Positions 1-5,125 of a DNA stretch of 5,316 bases are shown in pieces. Each line of letters begins with the position of its first letter. The first letter of the stretch is position 1. The stretch is from Clostridiaceae bacterium (GTDB lineage: Bacteria; Bacillota; Clostridia; Oscillospirales; Acutalibacteraceae): contig JAEDHZ010000121.1 of the NCBI GenBank assembly GCA_016292705.1, positions 1 through 5,316 of the forward strand, read 5' to 3'. Below the pieces are notes generated by a model. That model was not told the origin of the DNA and made no database searches. It worked only from the letters and a program-made list of their open reading frames with translations. Both the position numbers and the translations under genes were made by a program.

Positions 1-53
1 GCAGCTGATTTGTAATCAGCAGGTCGGGGGTTCGAGTCCGTCCACCAGCTCCA
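1..53 (+). tRNA. tRNA-Thr (anticodon UGU), 3' part; 5' end lies outside the window
   Basis: The visible part begins just before the anticodon arm. A 5-bp stem (4-8 with 16-20) closes the 7-base loop TTTGTAA, giving anticodon TGT at 11-13, which reads the Thr codon ACA. A 5-base variable region, a T arm with loop TTCGAGT (31-37), the 3' acceptor strand CACCAGC (43-49), discriminator T (50) and an encoded CCA (51-53) follow. The D arm and 5' acceptor strand are missing because the window starts there. One oddity is that the T stem (26-30 with 38-42) contains a G-G mismatch at 28/40 and a G-T pair at 27/41. It lies 9 bases before tRNA-Tyr and is probably co-transcribed with it. Confidence 0.93.
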
Positions 54-62
54 ATTTTATTT

Positions 63-147
<85 letters not shown>

Positions 148-190
148 AAAGGATATTCACAGCAAATTTGGGTTGTGAATATCCTTTTTT
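148..190 (+). terminator. Intrinsic terminator of the tRNA cluster
   Basis: A perfect 14-bp inverted repeat (148-161 with 174-187) has a 12-base loop and ends in a run of six T (185-190). It begins on the base after the CCA of tRNA-Tyr, so it ends the tRNA transcript and marks the right end of the cluster. The A-rich 5' arm would also give a U-rich tail in the other direction, so it may also stop leftward transcripts coming through from fucO. Confidence 0.93.
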
Positions 191-216
191 CCTTTTCTGT
201 GAACATCACCATTATG

Positions 217-246
217 AAAGGCAGCGGGTTTTCGCCCGCTGCCTCT
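217..246 (-). terminator. Probable terminator hairpin downstream of fucO
   Basis: The GC-rich inverted repeat GGCAGCGGG/CCCGCTGCC (220-228 with 235-243, extendable by an A-T pair at 219/244) has a 6-base loop. It lies about 95 bases after the fucO stop codon in the direction of fucO transcription. The tail after the stem on that strand is only UUUC, so as a terminator it is modest; it could instead be an RNA 3'-end stabiliser. The stretch between it and fucO (247-339) also has a weaker 6-bp inverted repeat (TTATCC at 279-284 with GGATAA at 295-300) and no coding signal. Confidence 0.55.
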
Positions 247-339
247 TGATTTATTCGTTAAAACCATTTCATTTGTAATTATCCCGACAGAACAGGATAA
301 CCCAAACAAAGCGCCGTGCACTGTCCACCGACAGATGTA

Positions 340-1482
340 TTACATAAGTTTGCGTATAAGGCCTTTGATATCCTCAACGGAAGCTTCTTTGGGATTTCCG
401 GGAGCGCAGGCATCAGCGTATGCAGACTGAGCAAGAAAATCCAAATCCTCTTCTTTGACAGCAGCCAGCTTTGTGGGAATGCCGACATCTATGCTCAACT
501 GACGAACAGCCTCAACAGCAGCCTTACGGTAAGCAGCCTGATCCATTCCGGTAGTATCTACGCCCATAGCTTCTGCAATTGCTTTATATTTTTCACCTGT
601 GACCTCAGCATTGTATTCCATAACTATCGGAAGCATCATTGCACAAGCAACACCGTGGGGTGTGTCATATACAGCGCCGAGAGTATGGGCAACAGAGTGA
701 GCAATTCCAAGGCCGACATTTGAGAATGCCATACCCGTGACAAACTGACCGAGAGCCATTCCCTTGCGTCCTTCTGTTTCGTTGGCTACAGCACCACGCA
801 GTGACATGGAAATGAGACGAATCGCCTCAAGATTCAGACAATCGGGAAGTTCCCAAGCTGCCTTGGTGGTATAGCCCTCAATCGCATGAGTTAAAGCGTC
901 CATGCCTGTTGCGGCAGTCAAGCCCTTGGGCATAGTAGCCATCATATCGGGATCAACAATTGCAATGTCGGGAATATCGTTTGTGTCAACACAGACAAAC
1001 TTGCGTTTGCGTTCAACATCAGTGATTACATAATTGATAGTTGCTTCAGCAGCAGTACCTGCAGTGGTCGGAACCGCAATTGTGAATACAGTACGGTTCT
1101 TTGTTGGAGCAACGCCCTCAAGACTGCGTACATCAGCAAATTCGGGGTTGGTGATTATGATACCGATAGCCTTGCCGGTATCCATTGAAGAGCCGCCGCC
1201 GACAGTAATCATATAGTCAGCACCCGAAGCCTTATATGCAGCCACACCGGACTGAACATTTTCAATAGTGGGATTGGGCTTTATATCCGAGTAGACCTCG
1301 TATGCCATTCCTGCATCATCCAAAAGATCGGTTACTTTCTTCGTAACACCAAATTTTACCAAATCGGGATCCGTAGCGATAAATGCCTTTTTGTAGCCCT
1401 TCGCAGATACAATTGCCGGAATCTCCTTGATTGCGCCGCTTCCGTGATAAGAAACGGCATTAGACACAAAACGGTTTACCAT
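340..1482 (-). CDS. fucO: Lactaldehyde reductase / iron-dependent group III alcohol dehydrogenase (FucO-like)
   Basis: The 380-residue product closely matches E. coli FucO in length and in long stretches, such as NPEFADVRSLEG (112-123) and the PTTAGTAAE segment (138-146). FucO reduces L-lactaldehyde to (S)-1,2-propanediol with NADH in the cytoplasm, the last step of anaerobic fucose or rhamnose breakdown. The N-terminal nucleotide domain has GGGSSMD (95-101), and D38 sits where E. coli D39 favours NAD over NADP. The C-terminal helical domain carries the Fe ligands D195, H199, H262 and H276, matching E. coli D196, H200, H263 and H277, plus H266 in the active site. The ATG start is preceded by AGGAGG (1491-1496) with 8 bases between. 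No fucose or rhamnose genes are adjacent, so the natural substrate could be another short aldehyde or diol. The family is certain; the exact substrate is inferred from similarity. Confidence 0.9.
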   Translation of the reverse strand: MVNRFVSNAVSYHGSGAIKEIPAIVSAKGYKKAFIATDPDLVKFGVTKKVTDLLDDAGMAYEVYSDIKPNPTIENVQSGVAAYKASGADYMITVGGGSSMDTGKAIGIIITNPEFADVRSLEGVAPTKNRTVFTIAVPTTAGTAAEATINYVITDVERKRKFVCVDTNDIPDIAIVDPDMMATMPKGLTAATGMDALTHAIEGYTTKAAWELPDCLNLEAIRLISMSLRGAVANETEGRKGMALGQFVTGMAFSNVGLGIAHSVAHTLGAVYDTPHGVACAMMLPIVMEYNAEVTGEKYKAIAEAMGVDTTGMDQAAYRKAAVEAVRQLSIDVGIPTKLAAVKEEDLDFLAQSAYADACAPGNPKEASVEDIKGLIRKLM

Positions 1483-1510
1483 GTCAAATTCCTCCTAATA
1501 AAATATCTTT

Positions 1511-1597
1511 TGTGAGAACTTCGTCCTCATATTAAGCTTTTCAAACCATTCACAAGCGATATGTGAGCCTGATTTAAGGCATCACAGTTCTCATATT
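1511..1597 (-). promoter_or_regulatory. Structured leader or intercistronic RNA before fucO, with two competing pairings
   Basis: The 159-base gap between the ATPase gene and fucO holds an 11-base direct repeat differing at one position (1587-1597 and 1523-1533; on the transcribed strand AATATGAGAAC and AATATGAGGAC). The segment AGUUCUCA (1520-1513) can pair locally with the near copy (7 bp with one G-U, 3-base GAA loop) or with the far copy (8 perfect bp). Only one pairing can form at a time. Two small hairpins lie between the copies: GCCT/AGGC (1567-1580) and TCACA/TGTGA (1550-1566). The shared segment ends about 15 bases before the fucO ribosome binding site. No U-run follows it, so any control would act on translation or stability. 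No convincing promoter is seen; there is a TATA-like stretch near 1628-1635 without a -35 box. Confidence 0.45.
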
Positions 1598-1641
1598 TTT
1601 CCGAATGGTATAGTTTGAGTCATCAGTTTTATATATGCTCA

Positions 1642-2388
1642 TCAAACAATGACCTTTGAAAGAAAATCCTGTGTTCTCGGGTTCTGCGGATTTTCAAATA
1701 TTTCGGACGGTTTGCCTTCTTCAAGAATTTTTCCGCCGTCCATGAAGATAACACGGGTTGCAACTTCCTTTGCAAAGCCCATCTCGTGGGTAACAACCGC
1801 CATTGTCATTCCCACATGTGCAAGCTCTTTCATAACATCAAGAACCTCGCCAACCATTTCCGGGTCAAGAGCGCTGGTCGGTTCGTCAAAAAGCATAACC
1901 TCCGGCTCCATGCAGAGCGCACGGACAATTGCAACACGCTGCTTTTGTCCGCCGGAAAGCTGAGAGGGGTAAGAACCGGCTCTGTCCGCAAGACCGACAC
2001 GGGAAAGCAGCTCCATTGCCTTTTTTTCAGCCTCCGCCTTGCTCTTTTTCAAAAGCTGAACAGGAGCAATCGTCATATTTTTGAGGATTGTCATATTCGG
2101 GAAAAGGTTAAAATGCTGGAACACCATACCCATCTTGCGTCGGTGGAGGTTTATGTTTGCCTTTGGATCGGTAACATCCTTACCGTCAAAAATGATTTTT
2201 CCTCCGGTGGGTATTTCAAGAAGGTTCAGCGAGCGCAGAAATGTTGACTTGCCGGAACCGGACGGACCAATGACAACAAGCACCTCTCCCTTTCGGATAT
2301 CGCAGTCAACACCGTCAAGTGCCTTGACCTTTCCGCCGAGGTAATACTTTTTGAGCCCCTCAACATGAATAAGCACATTATCGTTCAT
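1642..2388 (-). CDS. Polar amino acid ABC transporter, ATP-binding protein (GlnQ/HisP-type)
   Basis: The 248-residue cytoplasmic ATPase powers import through the permease encoded just upstream. All ABC motifs are present: Walker A GPSGSGKST (41-49), Q-loop glutamine Q91 in VFQHFNLFP, signature LSGGQKQR (144-151), Walker B with catalytic E169 in LFDEPTSALD, and switch histidine H201. The stretch NLLEIPTGGKI and the HFNLFPNMT run are typical of the GlnQ/HisP/ArtP branch, which serves family 3 binding proteins. The usual AIARAL after the signature reads AIVRAL, a mild variation. The ATG at 2388 is chosen because AAAGGAGG lies 10 bases before it; the frame stays open upstream to a TTG at 2409, but that would place this ribosome binding site inside the gene. 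It overlaps the permease gene by 11 bases, suggesting translational coupling. The substrate cannot be told from the ATPase. Confidence 0.96.
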   Translation of the reverse strand: MNDNVLIHVEGLKKYYLGGKVKALDGVDCDIRKGEVLVVIGPSGSGKSTFLRSLNLLEIPTGGKIIFDGKDVTDPKANINLHRRKMGMVFQHFNLFPNMTILKNMTIAPVQLLKKSKAEAEKKAMELLSRVGLADRAGSYPSQLSGGQKQRVAIVRALCMEPEVMLFDEPTSALDPEMVGEVLDVMKELAHVGMTMAVVTHEMGFAKEVATRVIFMDGGKILEEGKPSEIFENPQNPRTQDFLSKVIV

Positions 2389-3112
2389 TCTTGCGCAGCC
2401 TCCTTTCAACAGCCGTGAAGACAGCCGTGAGAATTACCACCGTCAAAAGATAAACTATTGCAACGGCGATCAGCGGCATGAAAGCCTCAAAGGTTCGTCC
2501 TCTTATCAGGTCGCCTGCTTTTGTCAGATCCATAATGCCGACATAACCGGCAACGGAGGTTTCCTTGAGCAGAGCGATAACCTCGTTGAGAAGAGTGGGC
2601 AGGACAGTTTTGACCGCCTGCGGAATGACAATGTTTATCATTGTTCTGACATAGCCGAAACCAAGAGAACGACCGGCCTCAAACTGTCCCTCATCAACAG
2701 ACATGATGCCGCCGCGGAAAATTTCCGCAACGTATGCAGCGGAGTTAAAACCGAAAGCAACGATTGCAACGATAACCCCGTTGTCCTGGGAAACAAGGAT
2801 AACAAAATACCATATCATGAGCTGAACAACAACAGGAACACCTCTGATGACGGTAATATATATCTTGCTCAGCGCATTCAGGAACTTCAAAACCCAATAG
2901 CCTAAACCTCCGTGCAGCTTCAAAGTTTCCTCGTTCTTGTCATAGGACGAGCGAATCATTGCAAGCAATATTCCAAAGGCAAAGCCGATAAGGATTGCAA
3001 AAAATGTTATTATGAGAGAGTTTTTGAAGCCTTCAACGAGCCATTTCCAATATCCACCGTCAACAAAGCACAGCATAAATTTTTCGCCGAGTTTTGCAAG
3101 CGTCTCTTTCAA
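2378..3112 (-). CDS. Polar amino acid ABC transporter, permease (HisM/GlnP family)
   Basis: The 244-residue inner-membrane protein forms the transport channel. Hydrophobic segments are seen near residues 31-53, 93-108, 111-131, about 170-192 and 211-234, matching the usual five-helix HisM/GlnP fold. The family motif RGVP is at 90-93. The cytoplasmic coupling (EAA) loop begins EAGRSLGFG at 145 and ends at IPQA (163-166); it is the docking site for the ATPase. As only one permease is encoded, a homodimer is likely. The start is TTG at 3112, preceded by AAAGGAGG with a 7-base spacer; the next in-frame Met (13) has no such site and would cut the conserved N-terminal region. The last codons overlap the ATPase gene. 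A terminator-like hairpin and a second hairpin separate it from the binding-protein gene upstream. Confidence 0.95.
   Translation of the reverse strand: MKETLAKLGEKFMLCFVDGGYWKWLVEGFKNSLIITFFAILIGFAFGILLAMIRSSYDKNEETLKLHGGLGYWVLKFLNALSKIYITVIRGVPVVVQLMIWYFVILVSQDNGVIVAIVAFGFNSAAYVAEIFRGGIMSVDEGQFEAGRSLGFGYVRTMINIVIPQAVKTVLPTLLNEVIALLKETSVAGYVGIMDLTKAGDLIRGRTFEAFMPLIAVAIVYLLTVVILTAVFTAVERRLRKNER
2399..2406 (-). promoter_or_regulatory. Ribosome binding site that fixes the ATPase start
   Basis: On the minus strand this reads AAAGGAGG, 10 bases before the ATG at 2388. It lies inside the 3' end of the permease gene. It argues against the in-frame TTG at 2409, whose first codons would be this same sequence. 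Confidence 0.85.
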
Positions 3113-3119
3113 TCAAATG

Positions 3120-3127
3120 CCTCCTTT
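3120..3127 (-). promoter_or_regulatory. Ribosome binding site that supports a TTG start for the permease
   Basis: On the minus strand this reads AAAGGAGG, followed by 7 bases and then TTG at 3112. There is no ATG or GTG in frame at a comparable spacing, so TTG is the likely start. Confidence 0.82.
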
Positions 3128-3138
3128 ATATATAAAGT

Positions 3139-3164
3139 TATCTCCGGAGAAAACTCCGGGGATA
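3139..3164 (-). other. Intercistronic hairpin just before the permease ribosome binding site
   Basis: The 11-base arms (3139-3149 with 3154-3164) enclose a 4-base loop. The transcribed (minus) strand has one C-A mismatch in the stem, while the opposite strand would form a G-U pair there. The core CCGGAG/CTCCGG is perfect. No U-run follows, so it is not itself a terminator. It would sit at the 5' end of any permease-ATPase mRNA made by processing or started after the terminator, where such a stem can slow decay. Confidence 0.6.
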
Positions 3165-3169
3165 CTTTC

Positions 3170-3197
3170 AAAAAAGGGCGGAACAAAGCCGCCCCTT
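3170..3197 (-). terminator. Internal intrinsic terminator / attenuator after the binding-protein gene
   Basis: On the minus strand GGGCGG pairs with CCGCCC (3194-3189 with 3181-3176) across a 7-base loop, and a G-U and two A-U pairs extend the stem. Six U (3175-3170) follow directly. It starts about 18 bases after the stop codon of the binding-protein gene. Permease and ATPase lie beyond it with no clear promoter of their own, so it probably acts as a partial terminator that keeps the binding protein in excess, a known arrangement in ABC importer operons. Confidence 0.85.
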
Positions 3198-3215
3198 ATT
3201 CTGATGTTTTCTGAC

Positions 3216-4016
3216 TTATTCAGCCGGGATATACTTGTCAATGATTGACTTGACTGTTCCGTCAGCGGTGAGCTCCTTGAGAGCGTTGTTAACCTTTTCA
3301 AGAAGTTCGGTGTTTTCCTTTGCAATTGCAATTGCATAGTTTTCCTCAACCCATGAACCGTCAAGGATTGAAAGACCTTCGTTTGCGCTGACAAAGCTCT
3401 TTGCCGGCTCATTGTCAATGATAACAGCGTCAACCTTGCCGGTCTTGAGAGCCTGAACTGCGTCTGCGCCGGTCTTGTAACGAACAACATTATCTTTGCC
3501 GTAACCGCCGTTTTCAACAGTGTCGGAAGCATAGATGTCGCCGGTAGTGTCCTGCTGAACGCCGAACTTCATTGAGCCGTCGCCCTTGAGGTCATCAAGT
3601 GACTTAATTGCAGAATCTTCCTTAACAATAACAACCTGAATACCGGTTGCATAGGAATCCGAGAAGTTAACGCTCTTGAGTCTTTCGTCTGTAACGGTCA
3701 TACCTGCCATGCCCATATCGAACTTACCGGTCTGAACACCGCCAACGATTGAACCGAACTCAACGTCCTTGATTTCAAGGGTCATGCCGAGCTTTTCAGC
3801 AATCTTACCTGCGATTTCAACATCGATACCTGCAAAGCTGTCGCCTTCCTTGAATTCATACGGCGGAAAAGCTGCGTTGGTAGCCATAACAAGAGTTGCC
3901 TTTTCTTCCGGTGCGGATGTGTCCGGTGCAGATGTCTCATCTTTTCCGCTTCCGCTGCAAGCAACAAGGGAGAAAACCATGAGAGCTGCAAGAACGAGTG
4001 CCAATACTTTTTTCAT
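3216..4016 (-). CDS. Polar amino acid ABC transporter, substrate-binding lipoprotein (SBP family 3)
   Basis: The 266-residue extracellular lipoprotein captures an amino acid for the permease/ATPase pair. A lipoprotein signal peptide (MKK, hydrophobic stretch, lipobox LVAC) puts the lipidated cysteine at C20. A Ser/Asp/Glu/Pro-rich linker runs to about residue 40. The family 3 domain follows: TNAAFPPYEF (46-55), GIDVEIAGKIAEKLG (63-77), and TDERLKSVNFSDSY (109-122), where R112 fits the arginine that holds the ligand carboxylate. QDTTGD (155-160) and the VIIDNEPA segment (198-205, D201 fitting the amino-group ligand) complete the cleft. The ATG start has GGAGGA 8 bases upstream (4025-4030). A strong promoter lies just ahead, so it is the first gene of the operon. 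The substrate (for example glutamine, cystine or another polar amino acid) cannot be settled by eye. Confidence 0.95.
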   Translation of the reverse strand: MKKVLALVLAALMVFSLVACSGSGKDETSAPDTSAPEEKATLVMATNAAFPPYEFKEGDSFAGIDVEIAGKIAEKLGMTLEIKDVEFGSIVGGVQTGKFDMGMAGMTVTDERLKSVNFSDSYATGIQVVIVKEDSAIKSLDDLKGDGSMKFGVQQDTTGDIYASDTVENGGYGKDNVVRYKTGADAVQALKTGKVDAVIIDNEPAKSFVSANEGLSILDGSWVEENYAIAIAKENTELLEKVNNALKELTADGTVKSIIDKYIPAE

Positions 4017-4078
4017 AACTTAAATCCTCCAATAATAGTTTTGTAAGCCGTATTTAGCTCACTTTGTATTGCCGGGTA

Positions 4079-4107
4079 ATTTTAACATCTATACATTTGT
4101 TTGTCAA
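4079..4107 (-). promoter_or_regulatory. Sigma-A promoter of the amino acid transporter operon
   Basis: On the minus strand a perfect -35 box TTGACA (4107-4102) and a -10 box TAAAAT (4084-4079, 5 of 6 to consensus) are separated by exactly 17 bases. The upstream sequence is A/T-rich, like an UP element. Transcription would start near 4072, giving a leader of about 55 bases before the lipoprotein ATG. No strong stem or riboswitch-like fold is seen in that leader. Confidence 0.88.
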
Positions 4108-4135
4108 GATATTTCTGTATTTTTTTACATTCTTT

Positions 4136-4176
4136 GCAAATATTGATGAATAAAACATGTGTCAATTTGCGTCAAT
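4136..4176 (-). promoter_or_regulatory. Possible operator: direct and inverted repeats upstream of the transporter promoter
   Basis: Two copies of ATTGAC (4171-4176 and 4161-4166 read on the minus strand) are spaced 10 bases apart, one helical turn. GCAAAT (4136-4141) and ATTTGC (4165-4170) form a 6-bp inverted repeat around 23 bases. The block lies about 30-70 bases upstream of the -35 box, where an activator might bind, and overlaps the stop of the MBL gene. The second copy also contains a TTGACA with a poor -10 (TATTTG) 17 bases on. The A/T-rich fold is too weak to call as a terminator for the MBL gene. Confidence 0.3.
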
Positions 4177-5071
4177 CGTGCATATTTCCCTCTGATTGCC
4201 TGACAAAATATACAAGCTTATAATCTATAACCTCACCCCAGAGCTTTCCGTCCTCAATGAGTGCTTGCAAGAATCCCTTAACGGTTGCGAGAAGCTTTCC
4301 GTACTGATCGTTTTCAACGCAGAGTGAAAGCTGCTTTGCGCAAACGGCAAAAATCTCCTCAAGCGTCCTCCGGTCGCTTATTGAAAGGAAGTATTCTTTG
4401 AGACGCTCAAGGCACCGTGCATTATAGGAAGCAAGCGGCGCAATGTTTTCACATGGCTCGCTGTGTGCCGGAACAAAAAGTCCGCCCTCAAGGGAACAAA
4501 GCATTTCCAGCGTTTCTATGCTTTTGTTTATATCAAAGAAAAACGGAAGCTTATAACTTTCAAAGGTATCTTTGGAAAGCACCGAATCGCCGATAAACCA
4601 GACATTGTCCGGTGTTCTGATACCGATCATTCCGAATGAATGCCCCGGAAGCGGAAGAATTTCAAAGCCCTCCGGCAACTCAGCTTCGCTCAAAGGCTTG
4701 GCCTTTACCCCCACAGGACGGAAGAAATAGCTGCGTTCCCGTTTCACCGGAAGAGCGTTGAAGTATATCTCCCCTTCAAGGTTGCAAAGGTCAATAAGGT
4801 GGTGTTCAACATCACTCGAATATACCTCGCAGCCGTATTTATCACAGAAGAATCTGTCACCCGTAATGTGGTCAATATGAGCATGGGTGTTGATTATCAT
4901 TTTTACCCTCCAGCCGTGCTCGGTCAGATGACGGTCAAGGTCACTATAGCTCTTTTTGTGGTCGCAACCGTCAATGAGAATGACTTCTCCGTCCGGAAGA
5001 ACATATACTCCCGTGTTTGCAAAGCATGCGAGATAGTATGTGTTTTTTGCGCATTGAACAAGTTTGAACAT
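4172..5071 (-). CDS. MBL-fold (metallo-beta-lactamase superfamily) metal-dependent hydrolase, substrate unknown
   Basis: The 299-residue product has no signal peptide and is probably cytoplasmic. The N-terminal two-thirds is a complete MBL domain: HAHIDH (63-68), H144 in PLPGHSFG, D162 in FIGDSV, and H203 in VPAHSE. Ligands for both metal sites (H63, H65, H144 and D67, H68, H203, with bridging D162) are present, so it should be catalytic. The order resembles glyoxalase II-like and other general hydrolases rather than beta-lactamases. The last 90 residues look mainly helical and may shape the substrate pocket. ATG at 5071 is chosen because AGGAGG lies 6 bases before it; an in-frame TTG at 5086 would encode this same site. 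A terminator for the upstream gene ends only a few bases before the ribosome binding site. It lies next to, but has its own spacing from, the transporter operon; a shared role is not shown. Confidence 0.9.
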   Translation of the reverse strand: MFKLVQCAKNTYYLACFANTGVYVLPDGEVILIDGCDHKKSYSDLDRHLTEHGWRVKMIINTHAHIDHITGDRFFCDKYGCEVYSSDVEHHLIDLCNLEGEIYFNALPVKRERSYFFRPVGVKAKPLSEAELPEGFEILPLPGHSFGMIGIRTPDNVWFIGDSVLSKDTFESYKLPFFFDINKSIETLEMLCSLEGGLFVPAHSEPCENIAPLASYNARCLERLKEYFLSISDRRTLEEIFAVCAKQLSLCVENDQYGKLLATVKGFLQALIEDGKLWGEVIDYKLVYFVRQSEGNMHD

Positions 5072-5077
5072 TGCTAT

Positions 5078-5083
5078 CCTCCT
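5078..5083 (-). promoter_or_regulatory. Ribosome binding site that fixes the MBL hydrolase start
   Basis: On the minus strand AGGAGG is followed by ATAGCA and the ATG at 5071. The in-frame TTG at 5086 would translate the site itself as Arg-Arg and has no site of its own, since the upstream bases are the terminator U-run. Confidence 0.85.
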
Positions 5084-5089
5084 CAATTC

Positions 5090-5116
5090 AAAAAACAGAC
5101 CGCCAAAACGGCGGTC
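5090..5116 (-). terminator. Intrinsic terminator of the upstream membrane-protein gene, abutting the MBL ribosome binding site
   Basis: On the minus strand GACCGCC and GGCGGTC (5116-5110 with 5104-5098) form a perfect 7-bp GC-rich stem with a 5-base loop, then TG and six U (5095-5090). It comes 9 bases after the stop codon of the partial gene at the right edge. Only 6 bases separate the U-run from the AGGAGG of the MBL gene, so there is no room for a promoter between them. Confidence 0.92.
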
Positions 5117-5125
5117 ATTGTTTTA

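Noticed and set aside
316..723. A + strand open frame of 135 codons opposite fucO
   Set aside because: It is antisense to a gene with full family motifs, is Ser/Cys-rich in an unnatural way, and has no plausible ribosome binding site.
1483..1641. A canonical Rex operator or a known riboswitch before fucO
   Set aside because: No palindrome with the right 18-bp layout exists, and none of the riboswitch cores I know is recognisable; only the repeats and competing stems are supported.
1786..2247. A + strand open frame of 153 codons opposite the ATPase gene
   Set aside because: It is antisense to complete Walker A, signature and Walker B coding sequence; its composition (Cys/His-rich) fits a mirror of a conserved gene.
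3113..3532. A minus-strand open frame of 139 codons overlapping the binding-protein gene in another frame
   Set aside because: It overlaps a well-supported lipoprotein gene, runs through the intercistronic terminator, and its Ser/Arg/Leu-rich composition looks like a frame shadow.
4017..4078. A riboswitch or T-box in the leader of the transporter operon
   Set aside because: The leader is only about 55 bases, has no strong stem, no T-box sequence and no terminator before the start codon.
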